Positions 52,226 through 60,798 of a DNA stretch of 64,000 bases are shown here, piece by piece (within the stretch, counting starts at the first letter, position 1; each line of letters opens with the position of its first letter). Source of the stretch: Spirochaetales bacterium (GTDB taxonomy: Bacteria; Spirochaetota; Spirochaetia; UBA9216); NCBI GenBank assembly GCA_016839055.1, contig JAEKNX010000007.1:62001-126000 (forward strand). The letters are read 5' to 3'. The translations under genes and the position numbers were made by a program. A model generated the notes under the pieces. It saw only the letters and a program-made list of their open reading frames with translations. It searched no databases and was not told the origin of the DNA.

Positions 52226-53143
52226 ATGGAAACAAGATTTCATATAGTCCGATTTCTCTGCTGGTTCGTGGCAACCGCCGCCGTTTATATTATCCTGCAG
52301 CAGAATGGATGGGGTTTCGCCGGCATTAACCCGATTCCCCGTCAATTGATTGTGAGTGAGTCCGGGGATCTAAAAGAAGATGTTCCGGAAATGGTGTTTG
52401 CAAAAGGCGGCCTGTTCTCCATCGGAGATCCGACAGGAGCTGCTTATTCAGCAGTGCCTGTCAGACAAATCAAAGTAGATGATTTTTTTATCAGTCGCTA
52501 TGAAATCACTTTTAATCAGTTCGATTCTTTCTGCCGTTATAGCGGGCTGCCGCTGCCTCCGGACGAAGGCTACGGCAGGGGAGACAGACCTGTAGTAAAT
52601 GTGAACTGGAATGACGCCGTTTCATACTGCAACTGGCTAAGCCGGCATGAAGGACTGGACGAATGTTATCAGCTCCCCTCTGATTCCGCAGAAGCGCCGC
52701 TGCCGGTTCATTGCAATTATAGGAAAAACGGCTACAGACTACCGACGGAAGCCGAATGGGAGTATGCGGCCCGGGGCGGGGTTCATCACAGAGGTTTAAT
52801 GTATGCCGGCAGCGACATAGCCGATGATGTAGCCTGGTATTTCGATAACAGCGGACGGCATCCGAAAGAAGCGGGCAGGAAACTGCCTAATGAGCTGGGT
52901 TTGTATGATATGAGCGGGAATGCTTATGAATTGACGGGAAGCTATTTGACAGGCAACTATAGTGAGCTGACCGACGGGGATGTTAATCCTTCGGGCCCGA
53001 AAACCGGGAGCTCTATCGCTATTCGCGGCGGAAGCTGTTTCTTCGACAGCTGGGGATGCCGGGTCTGGTACCGAAAAGGTCTTAATCCGTCAAGGCTGCA
53101 TCCTTATATCGGATTCAGAATTGTCCGGAGGGAAGGGTCATGA
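52226..53143 (+). CDS. SUMF1/formylglycine-generating-enzyme-like domain protein
   Basis: This is a 305-residue protein. An N-terminal hydrophobic segment (about residues 8-25) could be a signal anchor. The SUMF1 fold is clear: FFISRYEITFNQFDSF, NWNDAVSYCNWLS, YRLPTEAEWEYAARGG and IRGGSCFFDSWGCRVWYR. Two Cys remain near the active-site position, but the spacing differs from true sulfatase-activating enzymes and no sulfatase is nearby, so a binding or regulatory role is as likely. It sits between a response regulator and its probable kinase, overlapping the latter by 4 bases. Confidence 0.85.
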   Translation: METRFHIVRFLCWFVATAAVYIILQQNGWGFAGINPIPRQLIVSESGDLKEDVPEMVFAKGGLFSIGDPTGAAYSAVPVRQIKVDDFFISRYEITFNQFDSFCRYSGLPLPPDEGYGRGDRPVVNVNWNDAVSYCNWLSRHEGLDECYQLPSDSAEAPLPVHCNYRKNGYRLPTEAEWEYAARGGVHHRGLMYAGSDIADDVAWYFDNSGRHPKEAGRKLPNELGLYDMSGNAYELTGSYLTGNYSELTDGDVNPSGPKTGSSIAIRGGSCFFDSWGCRVWYRKGLNPSRLHPYIGFRIVRREGS

Positions 53144-54729
53144 TATCCGAGTGGCTTATCCGGGCATTTTCTAATATTGTAATCAGTCATGTCCTCTCAC
53201 TTGTTCTGCTTGTTGGTTTCAATTATTACATTTTTCTTCACGCAAGAATAAATACAATTATGAAAAGCTATATGATCTTATCTCTCGGCCCGTTTCTATG
53301 GATAATAGGAAAGCTATTAAAGACCGTATCACCGGTTATCGGGCTGCGATGGGTTTTTATAATGCTCCAGTACAGCGGAATGACGATTTTAGGACCGGCC
53401 TTTGTAATCTTCTGTCTGATATATCTGCTTCGGCGGAGATTGAAAACAGGCATCTACATTCTTTTATATGCCCCGGCAGTTATCTGTTATATTTTTATTC
53501 TAACAAATCCGGTTCATCATCAGTTTTATCCGGTATTTACTTTTTACAGGGATTCTTTTGGTCCTGTATTTTATGCACTTAAAATCTATATTTATCTTTG
53601 CACTGGGCTTGGTTTCCTAATCCTCATAGTTTCGGCCTTGACGCAAAAAAGAAAACGGACTATCCAGAGCCTTCTTTTTATATTGGCTGCCGCGGTTCCC
53701 TTGATCGGAAGCTTCTATTATCCGAGTCTCGGCAACTTATACTCCGGTCTCCGTTTCGATATTGTTCCCCTTTGCTTCAATCTGACCTTTATCTTTTTTG
53801 GCGTTGCAGTCTTCCTTTATGATTTTCTGGATATTTCTCCGATTGCTCATATGCAGATGCTAAATGCACTTAAGGAAGGAGTCGTAGTAAGCGACAGAAA
53901 AAACCTGATTGTCTATCAGAATGCGGCAGCTTCATTTTTAACTGATCCGCAGAACTCGAAGAGCATCAGACGGCAGGTCTATTCTCTGGACGGAAAGAGC
54001 TTTGAAAAGGATCTGAGACTGGAAAGTATTATCGATATTACTGATGAGAATGAGAGAAAGGCGGCAATAATCGGCAGGACGGAAAAGATCGAATTACTGT
54101 CCCACTCGATCGAGGAAAGTATTCGCACGGAACGGGAGATCCTTTATATGCAGCAGCGGACAGAAGCCGCCCGGGAACTGCATGATGTAATGGGTCATTC
54201 CCTCACCCTTTTGATAGCTCAGCTCGAAGCGCTGAAACTCACTGGTGACAGGGAAGCACGTGCAAAAAGATACAGAGAGATCCGGGAAACTCTGCCGGAA
54301 TGGAAAAACAATTTTGAATCTGTCATGTTCGAAAATCATGAAGAAGACAGAAGTAGTGGGCAGTTGAGCGACTGGCTAAAACCCTTGTTTAATTCCTGTG
54401 ATACAGATCAGCTTTCTCTGGATTTTGTTGTAAAGGGAAAAGAGGTCGCTGTTAATATTGAAAAAATCAGAAATATCTATGCTGCCGTTCGGGAGAGTCT
54501 CACAAACTCTCTCAGGCACGGAAAGGCTGATCATCTAATGGTATCGATTACTTTCGGTGAAGATTGCAGGATAATTATTATGGATAATGGTTCGGGATGC
54601 GAAGATATAATTGAAGGCAACGGACTTACCGGAATTAGAAAAAGAATGGAATCGATAGGAGGCTCAGCTGAGTTTTCTTCCGCTTCGTATGAGGGCTTCA
54701 TTACCCGTCTGACTTTTTCCCAAACTTAA
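53140..54729 (+). CDS. HisKA_3 (NarL-type) sensor histidine kinase
   Basis: This 529-residue kinase has about seven hydrophobic helices in the first 230 residues, a PAS-like segment (LKEGVVVSDRKNLIVYQNAA) and HisKA_3 with the phospho-acceptor in ARELHDVMGHSLTLL. The ATPase has VRESLTNSLRHGKA and DNGSGCEDIIEGNGLTGI. This kinase class pairs with LuxR-type regulators such as the one at 51571. It ends the four-gene operon. Confidence 0.93.
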   Translation: MISEWLIRAFSNIVISHVLSLVLLVGFNYYIFLHARINTIMKSYMILSLGPFLWIIGKLLKTVSPVIGLRWVFIMLQYSGMTILGPAFVIFCLIYLLRRRLKTGIYILLYAPAVICYIFILTNPVHHQFYPVFTFYRDSFGPVFYALKIYIYLCTGLGFLILIVSALTQKRKRTIQSLLFILAAAVPLIGSFYYPSLGNLYSGLRFDIVPLCFNLTFIFFGVAVFLYDFLDISPIAHMQMLNALKEGVVVSDRKNLIVYQNAAASFLTDPQNSKSIRRQVYSLDGKSFEKDLRLESIIDITDENERKAAIIGRTEKIELLSHSIEESIRTEREILYMQQRTEAARELHDVMGHSLTLLIAQLEALKLTGDREARAKRYREIRETLPEWKNNFESVMFENHEEDRSSGQLSDWLKPLFNSCDTDQLSLDFVVKGKEVAVNIEKIRNIYAAVRESLTNSLRHGKADHLMVSITFGEDCRIIIMDNGSGCEDIIEGNGLTGIRKRMESIGGSAEFSSASYEGFITRLTFSQT

Positions 54730-54832
54730 CTAAAGTAACTTCAGCACTGAAATTTGGTGACTATTTGCACTGACTAATTACAGCTGTCATTATTGACTTC
54801 CGGGGTTACGCTTATAGATATCGGAGGAAGAT

Positions 54833-55348
54833 ATGACAAGAATATTGAAGATTATGCTGATTCCACTCGCTGTGATTTTAATGATTGTTTTCACATCATG
54901 TGATCCTGCCGCAGCCGGCGGAGGGCTGGGCGCAGACTTTGACGAGACACTGTATTACACAAAGGCAGAAGTAGATGATTTACTTGGTAATGCAGTAGCC
55001 GAGGCTAAAACCTATGCTGACGGCCTGGGTTCTACAATTGCACCTCTGTCAGGAGATGGACCACATAAAAAAGTTTCTGATCTCTTTAATACGGCAGTAG
55101 ACCCATATTGGACTGTGCCCGACGGAGTAACTATTGGCATATTCAAAGTAGAATGTGTTTCTCTGAGCGGGACATCTGACATCATCTATTTTGGTCCGGC
55201 TGAAGGTGAAATAGATAATTATCCATTACCGACCGCGAGGCTGGCATTCACTGCCGCAATTGCAACAGAAGGAAACGGCACTCTGTTCGGCTGGACGAAC
55301 GATGCGGACAATGATATAAGTGTCACCTGCCTATACTGGATTAAGTAG
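54833..55348 (+). CDS. Small lipoprotein of unknown function
   Basis: This 171-residue lipoprotein has a signal ending at IVFTSC. A segment resembling the YTKAEVDDLL motif common in phage tail-fibre and surface-protein linkers follows, then a globular domain rich in Thr and Gly. The start has GGAGG at good distance. The family is not recognised. It is followed almost directly by the matrixin-type gene, probably in the same transcript. Confidence 0.72.
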   Translation: MTRILKIMLIPLAVILMIVFTSCDPAAAGGGLGADFDETLYYTKAEVDDLLGNAVAEAKTYADGLGSTIAPLSGDGPHKKVSDLFNTAVDPYWTVPDGVTIGIFKVECVSLSGTSDIIYFGPAEGEIDNYPLPTARLAFTAAIATEGNGTLFGWTNDADNDISVTCLYWIK

Positions 55349-55356
55349 GCAAGACA

Positions 55357-55941
55357 ATCCTTAATAGTACTCTATCGGCCAGTTTAGCATTTTTACTATT
55401 AATTCTTTCCATCGGATGTTCCTGTAAAAAGGTTGCGGACAGCCGATGGACTGACAGTGAAATAAATTATTACATTAACCGCAATGCTTCACCTCAGTCT
55501 GTGAGGGCTATTGAGACTGCCTTTGACAGCTGGGCAGCAGCCACTCATTTCAACTTCGCCTTCGCAGGACGTAACCATGCAGGTCTGAATAAAGACGGCA
55601 GGAATACTGTAAGCTTTTTAACAAACTGGCCTGATGACCTTCCCTTTGGACAGACTGCCTGGTGCAGGTGCTGGTTTGATAGAAGGGGGAATATAATCGA
55701 ATGCGATATTATCCTCAATCAGCAGCTTGCCCGCTTTACCACGATCGAAACAGGGAAGACTGATTCATATTACATTGAAGGCGTGGTGGCTCATGAAATA
55801 GGTCATATGATTGGACTCGGTCACTGTGAGCTCTTTACCTCGGTGATGAAACCCGACTCGCCGCCTGATGAATCATGGTTTAAAGGCCTAATTGATGATG
55901 AAACAATTTCCGAATACAGAGAACTCTATAATTTAGACTGA
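55357..55941 (+). CDS. Matrixin-type zinc metalloprotease lipoprotein with non-canonical start
   Basis: The catalytic motif HEIGHMIGLGH followed by the Met-turn SVMKP marks a metzincin/matrixin protease. Upstream of the first standard start (GTG at 55501) the same frame encodes SLAFLLLLILSIGC, a lipoprotein signal, and WTDSEINYYINR, the usual first strand of the fold. This part is clearly coding. The frame opens after a stop at 55342 and contains no ATG, GTG or TTG before the signal. ATC at 55357, with AGTAGG upstream, is the most plausible start. A lost start codon or sequencing error is the alternative. Confidence 0.75.
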   Translation: MLNSTLSASLAFLLLILSIGCSCKKVADSRWTDSEINYYINRNASPQSVRAIETAFDSWAAATHFNFAFAGRNHAGLNKDGRNTVSFLTNWPDDLPFGQTAWCRCWFDRRGNIIECDIILNQQLARFTTIETGKTDSYYIEGVVAHEIGHMIGLGHCELFTSVMKPDSPPDESWFKGLIDDETISEYRELYNLD

Positions 55942-55960
55942 CCCCCTTATTTGCTGCACA

Positions 55961-58396
55961 CTAGTCCGGCCGCCCCTTTCCCGTTGCAAGCGAAGGCTCG
56001 GCCGTGGCCGGATCTTCGGGCCAGAAGTGTTTCGGATAACGGCCGCGCATCTCAGATCTTATCTGAACCCATGAGCCGGTCCAGAACTTTCCGAGATCGG
56101 AGGTCGTCTGAAGGGGACGCATTGCGGGCGAGAGCAGCTCGACAGCCAGCTGGATTTTACCCTCAGCTATTGTCAGCGGAGAGGCGAGACCGTAAAACTC
56201 CTGAATTCTGCCCCTGATAAGCGGCTGCTGCGGATTTGAATAGTCCACATCCTTCTTCTGACCGGGGCGCAGGACTAGCTGGCGGGGGAAAATAGAATCG
56301 AGTTTGCTTTTCTGCTGCCAGTCGAGTCTTGCTTCAAGCGCATTTAAAAGTACTTTAGGTTTTAACTCTTCATCCATCCATGGAGCAAGCCAGTCTTCGA
56401 TTGAGTCTGCAAGAGTCTTGATATCACCGGAGGGCAGATCGGTTATTCCCGCTCCGAAGGCTGTTTTCAGCTTGCCGAGCAGCCGGTGAGAGCTTTTATC
56501 CAGCCGAAGAACCTCCGGTCCGCGTTTTTTTATAGCGGTCTTCAGAGCCTCTATTTTTTCCTCTCTGGAGGCTTTGTCGGCGGGAAGAGTTTTGATTTCG
56601 AGTTTCTCCAGTACTTCCCTGCGGACAACTTTAAAGCCGCCGGTATCCGGCAGGTAGGTCACCTCTCTCTTTACGGTCAGCATCTGCGGATGCAGCGAGC
56701 TTATATCATCGAAGCTGACTTCTTCTGCAAGCCGGCCGAACTGCCGCTCTTTCGGGCCGGATATCTCCGGGAAGACCGCCCATTCCGAGTCACAGGTTCG
56801 GCACTTAAGGCCGGCGCCTGAAACAAGCTCGAATCGTCCGGGGCCTGTCCTTCGTCCGATACGATCAGGGTAGGCAAGCGAGAGCAGAGCGCCGGTTGAT
56901 AAGGCCGGGGCCGGGGCTGAGTCTTGCGGTGTGCAGGTTTTCCTTATCTGACGAAGAATCTCATCAGCCTCTTTTCTAATCGGGGATAGATCTTTCCGTG
57001 ATCTTGCATCGTGAATTCTCTCTGAAAACGAGAGGTGGTCCTGCCGAAAACGGTAGCCCTCGGAGAGTACTGCGGCTACAAGAGCTGCGTCTATGGAATT
57101 AGGAGCCGCCGCTGCCATATGTCCCAGACGCGGGGACAGCGGAAGAGAGGCAAGAACCCTGCCTCTCTCTGTTATTCTGCCGTCCTCATCAAGTGCATCC
57201 AGCTGACGCAGCAGTTCTTCAGCCTGAGCCCAGAGCCCGTCCGGCGGCGGGCTTACCCACGGGAGTTCGGGGCTGTCCCAGAGGGCCGCCTGAAGCCTGG
57301 CACTAGAGAGGTCGCCGGTGAGAATTTCCGGATCCCAGCGCTCGATTAGTTCCAGATCTTCGGATTTACTCCAGAGCCGATAGTAGATTCCCGGGCTCAG
57401 CCTGCCTGCACGTCCTGCGCGCTGATCAGATGTGGCGCGGCTTAGCCTGCGGGTAACAAGGCGGGTTATCCCTGCTCCGGGCTGGAAAACCGGAAGCCGC
57501 TGAAGGCCGGAATCAACCACGGCAGTAACCCCTTCTATAGTAAGGCTTGTCTCGGCAATCGAGGTTGCGAGGATTATCTGGCGATTCGGGCCGTTATGAA
57601 GCAGGACTTTCTGCTGATTACCCAGTTCCATTCCGCCGTATAGAAGAGAAACATCAGCATCCGGATGCGCTTCGGAGAGTATCCGTAGAGCATTTTCAAG
57701 CTCGCTTCGGCCCGGCAGGAAAACGAGAATTTTACCTGTGGTTTCGCCCATAGCCTGCAGCACAGCCGTCGCTAATTTCTTTTCGGGTGATGCGTCGGGG
57801 TTGCCGTTGAAGAACCGCTTCTCGACTGGAAACATCCGTCCTTCGATTCTCTGGAAGCTAAACTCATCCAGGGCCTCTCGCCCCTGCCCCTGCCATGTTG
57901 CAGTCATCACAACTATTCCGGGAGCTTCTTCAGGCCCCACCGAGCGCCGCAGGTCCCGAAGGAAGGCTATAAGCAGGTCTCCCTCAATATGCCGCTCATG
58001 AAACTCATCGAGAATCAGCCAGTCATAATCTGAGAGGAAGGGGTCCGCCTGAAGAAGCCGGAGTGCGTAACCCTCGGTTACAACCTCTATCCGGGTAGCG
58101 GCTGATACCTTTGATTCACCCCTGACCCTGTAACCGGCAAGCTCTCCGAGGGGAGAGCCCAGGAGTTGGCTTATTCTCGCGGCAACTGATTTCGCGGCCA
58201 GTCTCCGCGGCTGGGTAAGCAGGATGCGTTTTGATGACAGCCCTGCATCCAGCATCAAAATCGGCAGCAGAGTTGTTTTGCCCGAACCAGTTGGAGCTTC
58301 AAGGGCCAGCGCTCTGGAATCACGCAGGATGGATTTAAAGGAACTGAATGCGGATTTTACCGGGTAGCCGGGCAGTTTCCGTGGAGTTTTAAGCAT
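55961..58396 (-). CDS. hrpB: ATP-dependent helicase HrpB
   Basis: This 811-residue DEAH-type helicase has motif I APTGSGKTT (residues 34-42), motif II DEFHER, motif III MTATW and motif VI QRAGRAGR. The C-terminal HrpB domain (ETPL-like PLTIAEGKIQLAVELLSPAMRPL) confirms the HrpB branch. It is likely an RNA helicase, but its cellular role is poorly known. It is divergent from the MATE gene. Confidence 0.94.
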   Translation of the reverse strand: MLKTPRKLPGYPVKSAFSSFKSILRDSRALALEAPTGSGKTTLLPILMLDAGLSSKRILLTQPRRLAAKSVAARISQLLGSPLGELAGYRVRGESKVSAATRIEVVTEGYALRLLQADPFLSDYDWLILDEFHERHIEGDLLIAFLRDLRRSVGPEEAPGIVVMTATWQGQGREALDEFSFQRIEGRMFPVEKRFFNGNPDASPEKKLATAVLQAMGETTGKILVFLPGRSELENALRILSEAHPDADVSLLYGGMELGNQQKVLLHNGPNRQIILATSIAETSLTIEGVTAVVDSGLQRLPVFQPGAGITRLVTRRLSRATSDQRAGRAGRLSPGIYYRLWSKSEDLELIERWDPEILTGDLSSARLQAALWDSPELPWVSPPPDGLWAQAEELLRQLDALDEDGRITERGRVLASLPLSPRLGHMAAAAPNSIDAALVAAVLSEGYRFRQDHLSFSERIHDARSRKDLSPIRKEADEILRQIRKTCTPQDSAPAPALSTGALLSLAYPDRIGRRTGPGRFELVSGAGLKCRTCDSEWAVFPEISGPKERQFGRLAEEVSFDDISSLHPQMLTVKREVTYLPDTGGFKVVRREVLEKLEIKTLPADKASREEKIEALKTAIKKRGPEVLRLDKSSHRLLGKLKTAFGAGITDLPSGDIKTLADSIEDWLAPWMDEELKPKVLLNALEARLDWQQKSKLDSIFPRQLVLRPGQKKDVDYSNPQQPLIRGRIQEFYGLASPLTIAEGKIQLAVELLSPAMRPLQTTSDLGKFWTGSWVQIRSEMRGRYPKHFWPEDPATAEPSLATGKGRPD

Positions 58397-58463
58397 GGTT
58401 GATTATCCGGAATATTTTGTTTTGAGGCAATGATCAAAATACCGGAAAACTGTATTATAAACT

Positions 58464-59807
58464 ATGAAATTGCTTAAGCTTCGGAGGGATGACTCCCGCA
58501 GTATGCTTCTACTCGCCTTTCCTGCGATGGTTACCCAGCTTTCGGCTACTATGGTGCAGATTGTGGATACTATTTTCATCGGCCAGATAAGCCCGCTTGC
58601 CCTGGCTGCCGCTGCGATTACCGGAATAATTATTTTCAATATTACTGCCGTAGGTGACGGATTTAGTACCGGTCTTGTTGCCACAGTTTCGAGGATGATC
58701 GGAGGCGGTGATCGTAAAAACGCATCCGTCTTCGCTACAACCGGAATAGTCGTTCTTACCCTCACAGGTGCCCTCTTTGTCCCCATTTTGCTTGCAGGTG
58801 CAGGAGTACTTTTTAAGATTCTTCAGATTCCATCTGAGCTTGAAGTGACAGCCTGGGAATATTATTCGGTCTTCATCTCCTTCGTCCCTGCTATCTTCGC
58901 TTTTGAGGCACTCAGCGCGACATTCAGGGCCAGGGGAGACACTAAGACTCCGATGATAGTCGGCTTCGGGATAAATATCGTCAACATATTTCTTGATTGG
59001 CTTTTAATTTTCGGTAAATGGGGATTCCCCGCCATGGGTGTCCGGGGCGCGGCCCTGGCTTCCGGCTTGAGTTTTTTTGTCGGCGCCCTGCTTCTGCTGT
59101 TGATATCAATATTTTCAAAAGAAGGACTTTTTACCCTGAAAAGATTCTATCTAAGCTTTTCACATTTTGTCAGGATTCTCCGTATCGGTATTCCTTCGAT
59201 GTTAGAGCGTTTTGCTATGTCATTCAGTCAGCTGCTGGTTATGTCTCTCGCGGTAAATCCTCAGGGAAGCCTCGCTATTGCGTCATTTCATATAGTCATG
59301 CGGCTCGCTTCGCTTTCTTTCATGCCCGGATTCGGCTTTGCAATGGCCACTGCGACCCTCACCGGTCAGCATCTTGGAGCTTCTGATCCGGAAGGCGCTG
59401 AACGGATGATATGGATTGGAACGTTTTACTGCGGAATACTCATGGCCGCTGTCTCTGTCATATACTTTGCTCTTCCCAATCAGCTTATCTCGCTTTTCAG
59501 CACCTCCCCCGAAATCATTCTTGCCACTGCCGGACCTCTCCGTATTTATGCGTGTTTCGCGGTTTTTCTGGCTCCGGCCATGGTTGCTCGCGGCGGGCTG
59601 CAGGGAGCAGGCGACACCGCCTTCACCCTCAAGACAATGCTTCTCTCCAGGTTTGTTATAAGACTCCCCCTGGCATGGCTTCTGGGTGTCTATCTGGAAC
59701 TAGGACTCTCAGGCGTTTGGCTAGCTATGTGTATGGATTTCATTCTCAGGGGGATTACCTTCATGATCTATACAAGGCGTGGACAATGGAAGACCAGAAC
59801 TGTTTGA
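58464..59807 (+). CDS. MATE-family efflux transporter
   Basis: This 447-residue protein has 12 predicted helices arranged as two similar halves. Family marks include MVTQLSATMVQIVDTIFIGQ near the start, then ATFRARGDTKTPM and the matching second-half segment GGLQGAGDTAFTLK. It exports cationic compounds using Na+ or H+. TATTAT five bases before the ATG suggests a leaderless mRNA. Confidence 0.92.
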   Translation: MKLLKLRRDDSRSMLLLAFPAMVTQLSATMVQIVDTIFIGQISPLALAAAAITGIIIFNITAVGDGFSTGLVATVSRMIGGGDRKNASVFATTGIVVLTLTGALFVPILLAGAGVLFKILQIPSELEVTAWEYYSVFISFVPAIFAFEALSATFRARGDTKTPMIVGFGINIVNIFLDWLLIFGKWGFPAMGVRGAALASGLSFFVGALLLLLISIFSKEGLFTLKRFYLSFSHFVRILRIGIPSMLERFAMSFSQLLVMSLAVNPQGSLAIASFHIVMRLASLSFMPGFGFAMATATLTGQHLGASDPEGAERMIWIGTFYCGILMAAVSVIYFALPNQLISLFSTSPEIILATAGPLRIYACFAVFLAPAMVARGGLQGAGDTAFTLKTMLLSRFVIRLPLAWLLGVYLELGLSGVWLAMCMDFILRGITFMIYTRRGQWKTRTV

Positions 59808-59853
59808 CTTAAGTGTCCTTAACTCTAGTGTAATTCGCCTGCCATTAGTTTTA

Positions 59854-60702
59854 TCAGAGTTCTTTTCTGCTGAGCTGAATTATATTCAGTAATCCTGTAA
59901 ACACCATGGTGAAAATGGTTCCTAAAAACATCGACCAGTATATATTCTTGTTCCCGGTCTTGAAAAACGGATCCAAAATGAATTCCAGGGCAATTCCGAG
60001 ATACATGATAGGCGGGATAAACCAGAATACTCTGTTCTGATTAGTTGGTTCGTCCTTTGCTTCTCTGTAAAGATAAATAGCAAAAATCTGGAAGATTATA
60101 TAGACTGTAATAAACCAGCCGAGATAGTTAGATAGGGGCACCCCCCAGAAGGGGCCTCCGCTTTTCCAAATCCAGGACTCCAATACTGTAGAGTGAATAG
60201 GATCAAAGCAGAAATTCCACATGACCATTATGAAACTTGCAAGGCAGGGAATAAGGATGATATCTTTTTTCCTAATACCCGTCGTATGATTATTTAGAAA
60301 GGATGCACCAAGTGACCATGATAGATAGGCGGTAAGAAAATATGCGGGCATAATTCCCCATGGGACGGCCCCTATCTTCGTTCCAAGATTTTCGGTGTAT
60401 TCATATTTCCCGAAGGGGAATCCGGAGATTATGCTGATAGATTCAGCTGTCCAGGAAATGCTGAAGGTGATAAGGAGCAGGAATAGAACGGCACCCCAGC
60501 CGTATCTTTTTACACCGTGACCGAAAACCACTACCGTCATGAAAAGTGCCTGTATTGTTCTAAAAGAATTAAGTCCGGTAATCTGTTTTGGGATCTCAAA
60601 AATGAGATAAATTAAAATCATAAATACTAATATGCTGTTATTGTCCCATAGCTTTTTAAATTTGCCTGAAAATGCAGTTGAGATACTCAAAGGAGCCTCC
60701 AT
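59854..60702 (-). CDS. CruF-like carotenoid biosynthesis protein
   Basis: This 282-residue membrane protein has about eight helices. The motifs SGFPFGKYEYTENLG, GAVPWGIMPAYFL and the acidic DPIH segment match the CruF/DUF422 family, which hydrates carotenoid ends (1',2'-hydratase) in bacteria and archaea. No other carotenoid genes are in the window, so the pathway is not shown here. Confidence 0.78.
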   Translation of the reverse strand: MEAPLSISTAFSGKFKKLWDNNSILVFMILIYLIFEIPKQITGLNSFRTIQALFMTVVVFGHGVKRYGWGAVLFLLLITFSISWTAESISIISGFPFGKYEYTENLGTKIGAVPWGIMPAYFLTAYLSWSLGASFLNNHTTGIRKKDIILIPCLASFIMVMWNFCFDPIHSTVLESWIWKSGGPFWGVPLSNYLGWFITVYIIFQIFAIYLYREAKDEPTNQNRVFWFIPPIMYLGIALEFILDPFFKTGNKNIYWSMFLGTIFTMVFTGLLNIIQLSRKEL

Positions 60703-60759
60703 TGTGTCATAGAGGAGTTTACCATAGGCCTAAGCCTGCCTGGGAAATTTATTTTGAAC

Positions 60760-60788
60760 TTGCAATATTCGTGATTCTAATTGATAAT
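60760..60788 (+). promoter_or_regulatory. Promoter of the EAL-protein gene
   Basis: -35 TTGCAA (60760-60765), a 17-base spacer and -10 GATAAT (60783-60788). +1 is near 60795, giving a leader of about four bases before the ATG at 60799. Confidence 0.6.
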
Positions 60789-60798
60789 TATTTCAAAT

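Noticed and set aside
55501-55941. GTG at 55501 as the start of the matrixin-type protease
   Set aside because: It would remove the lipoprotein signal and first strand, which are plainly coding in the same frame.
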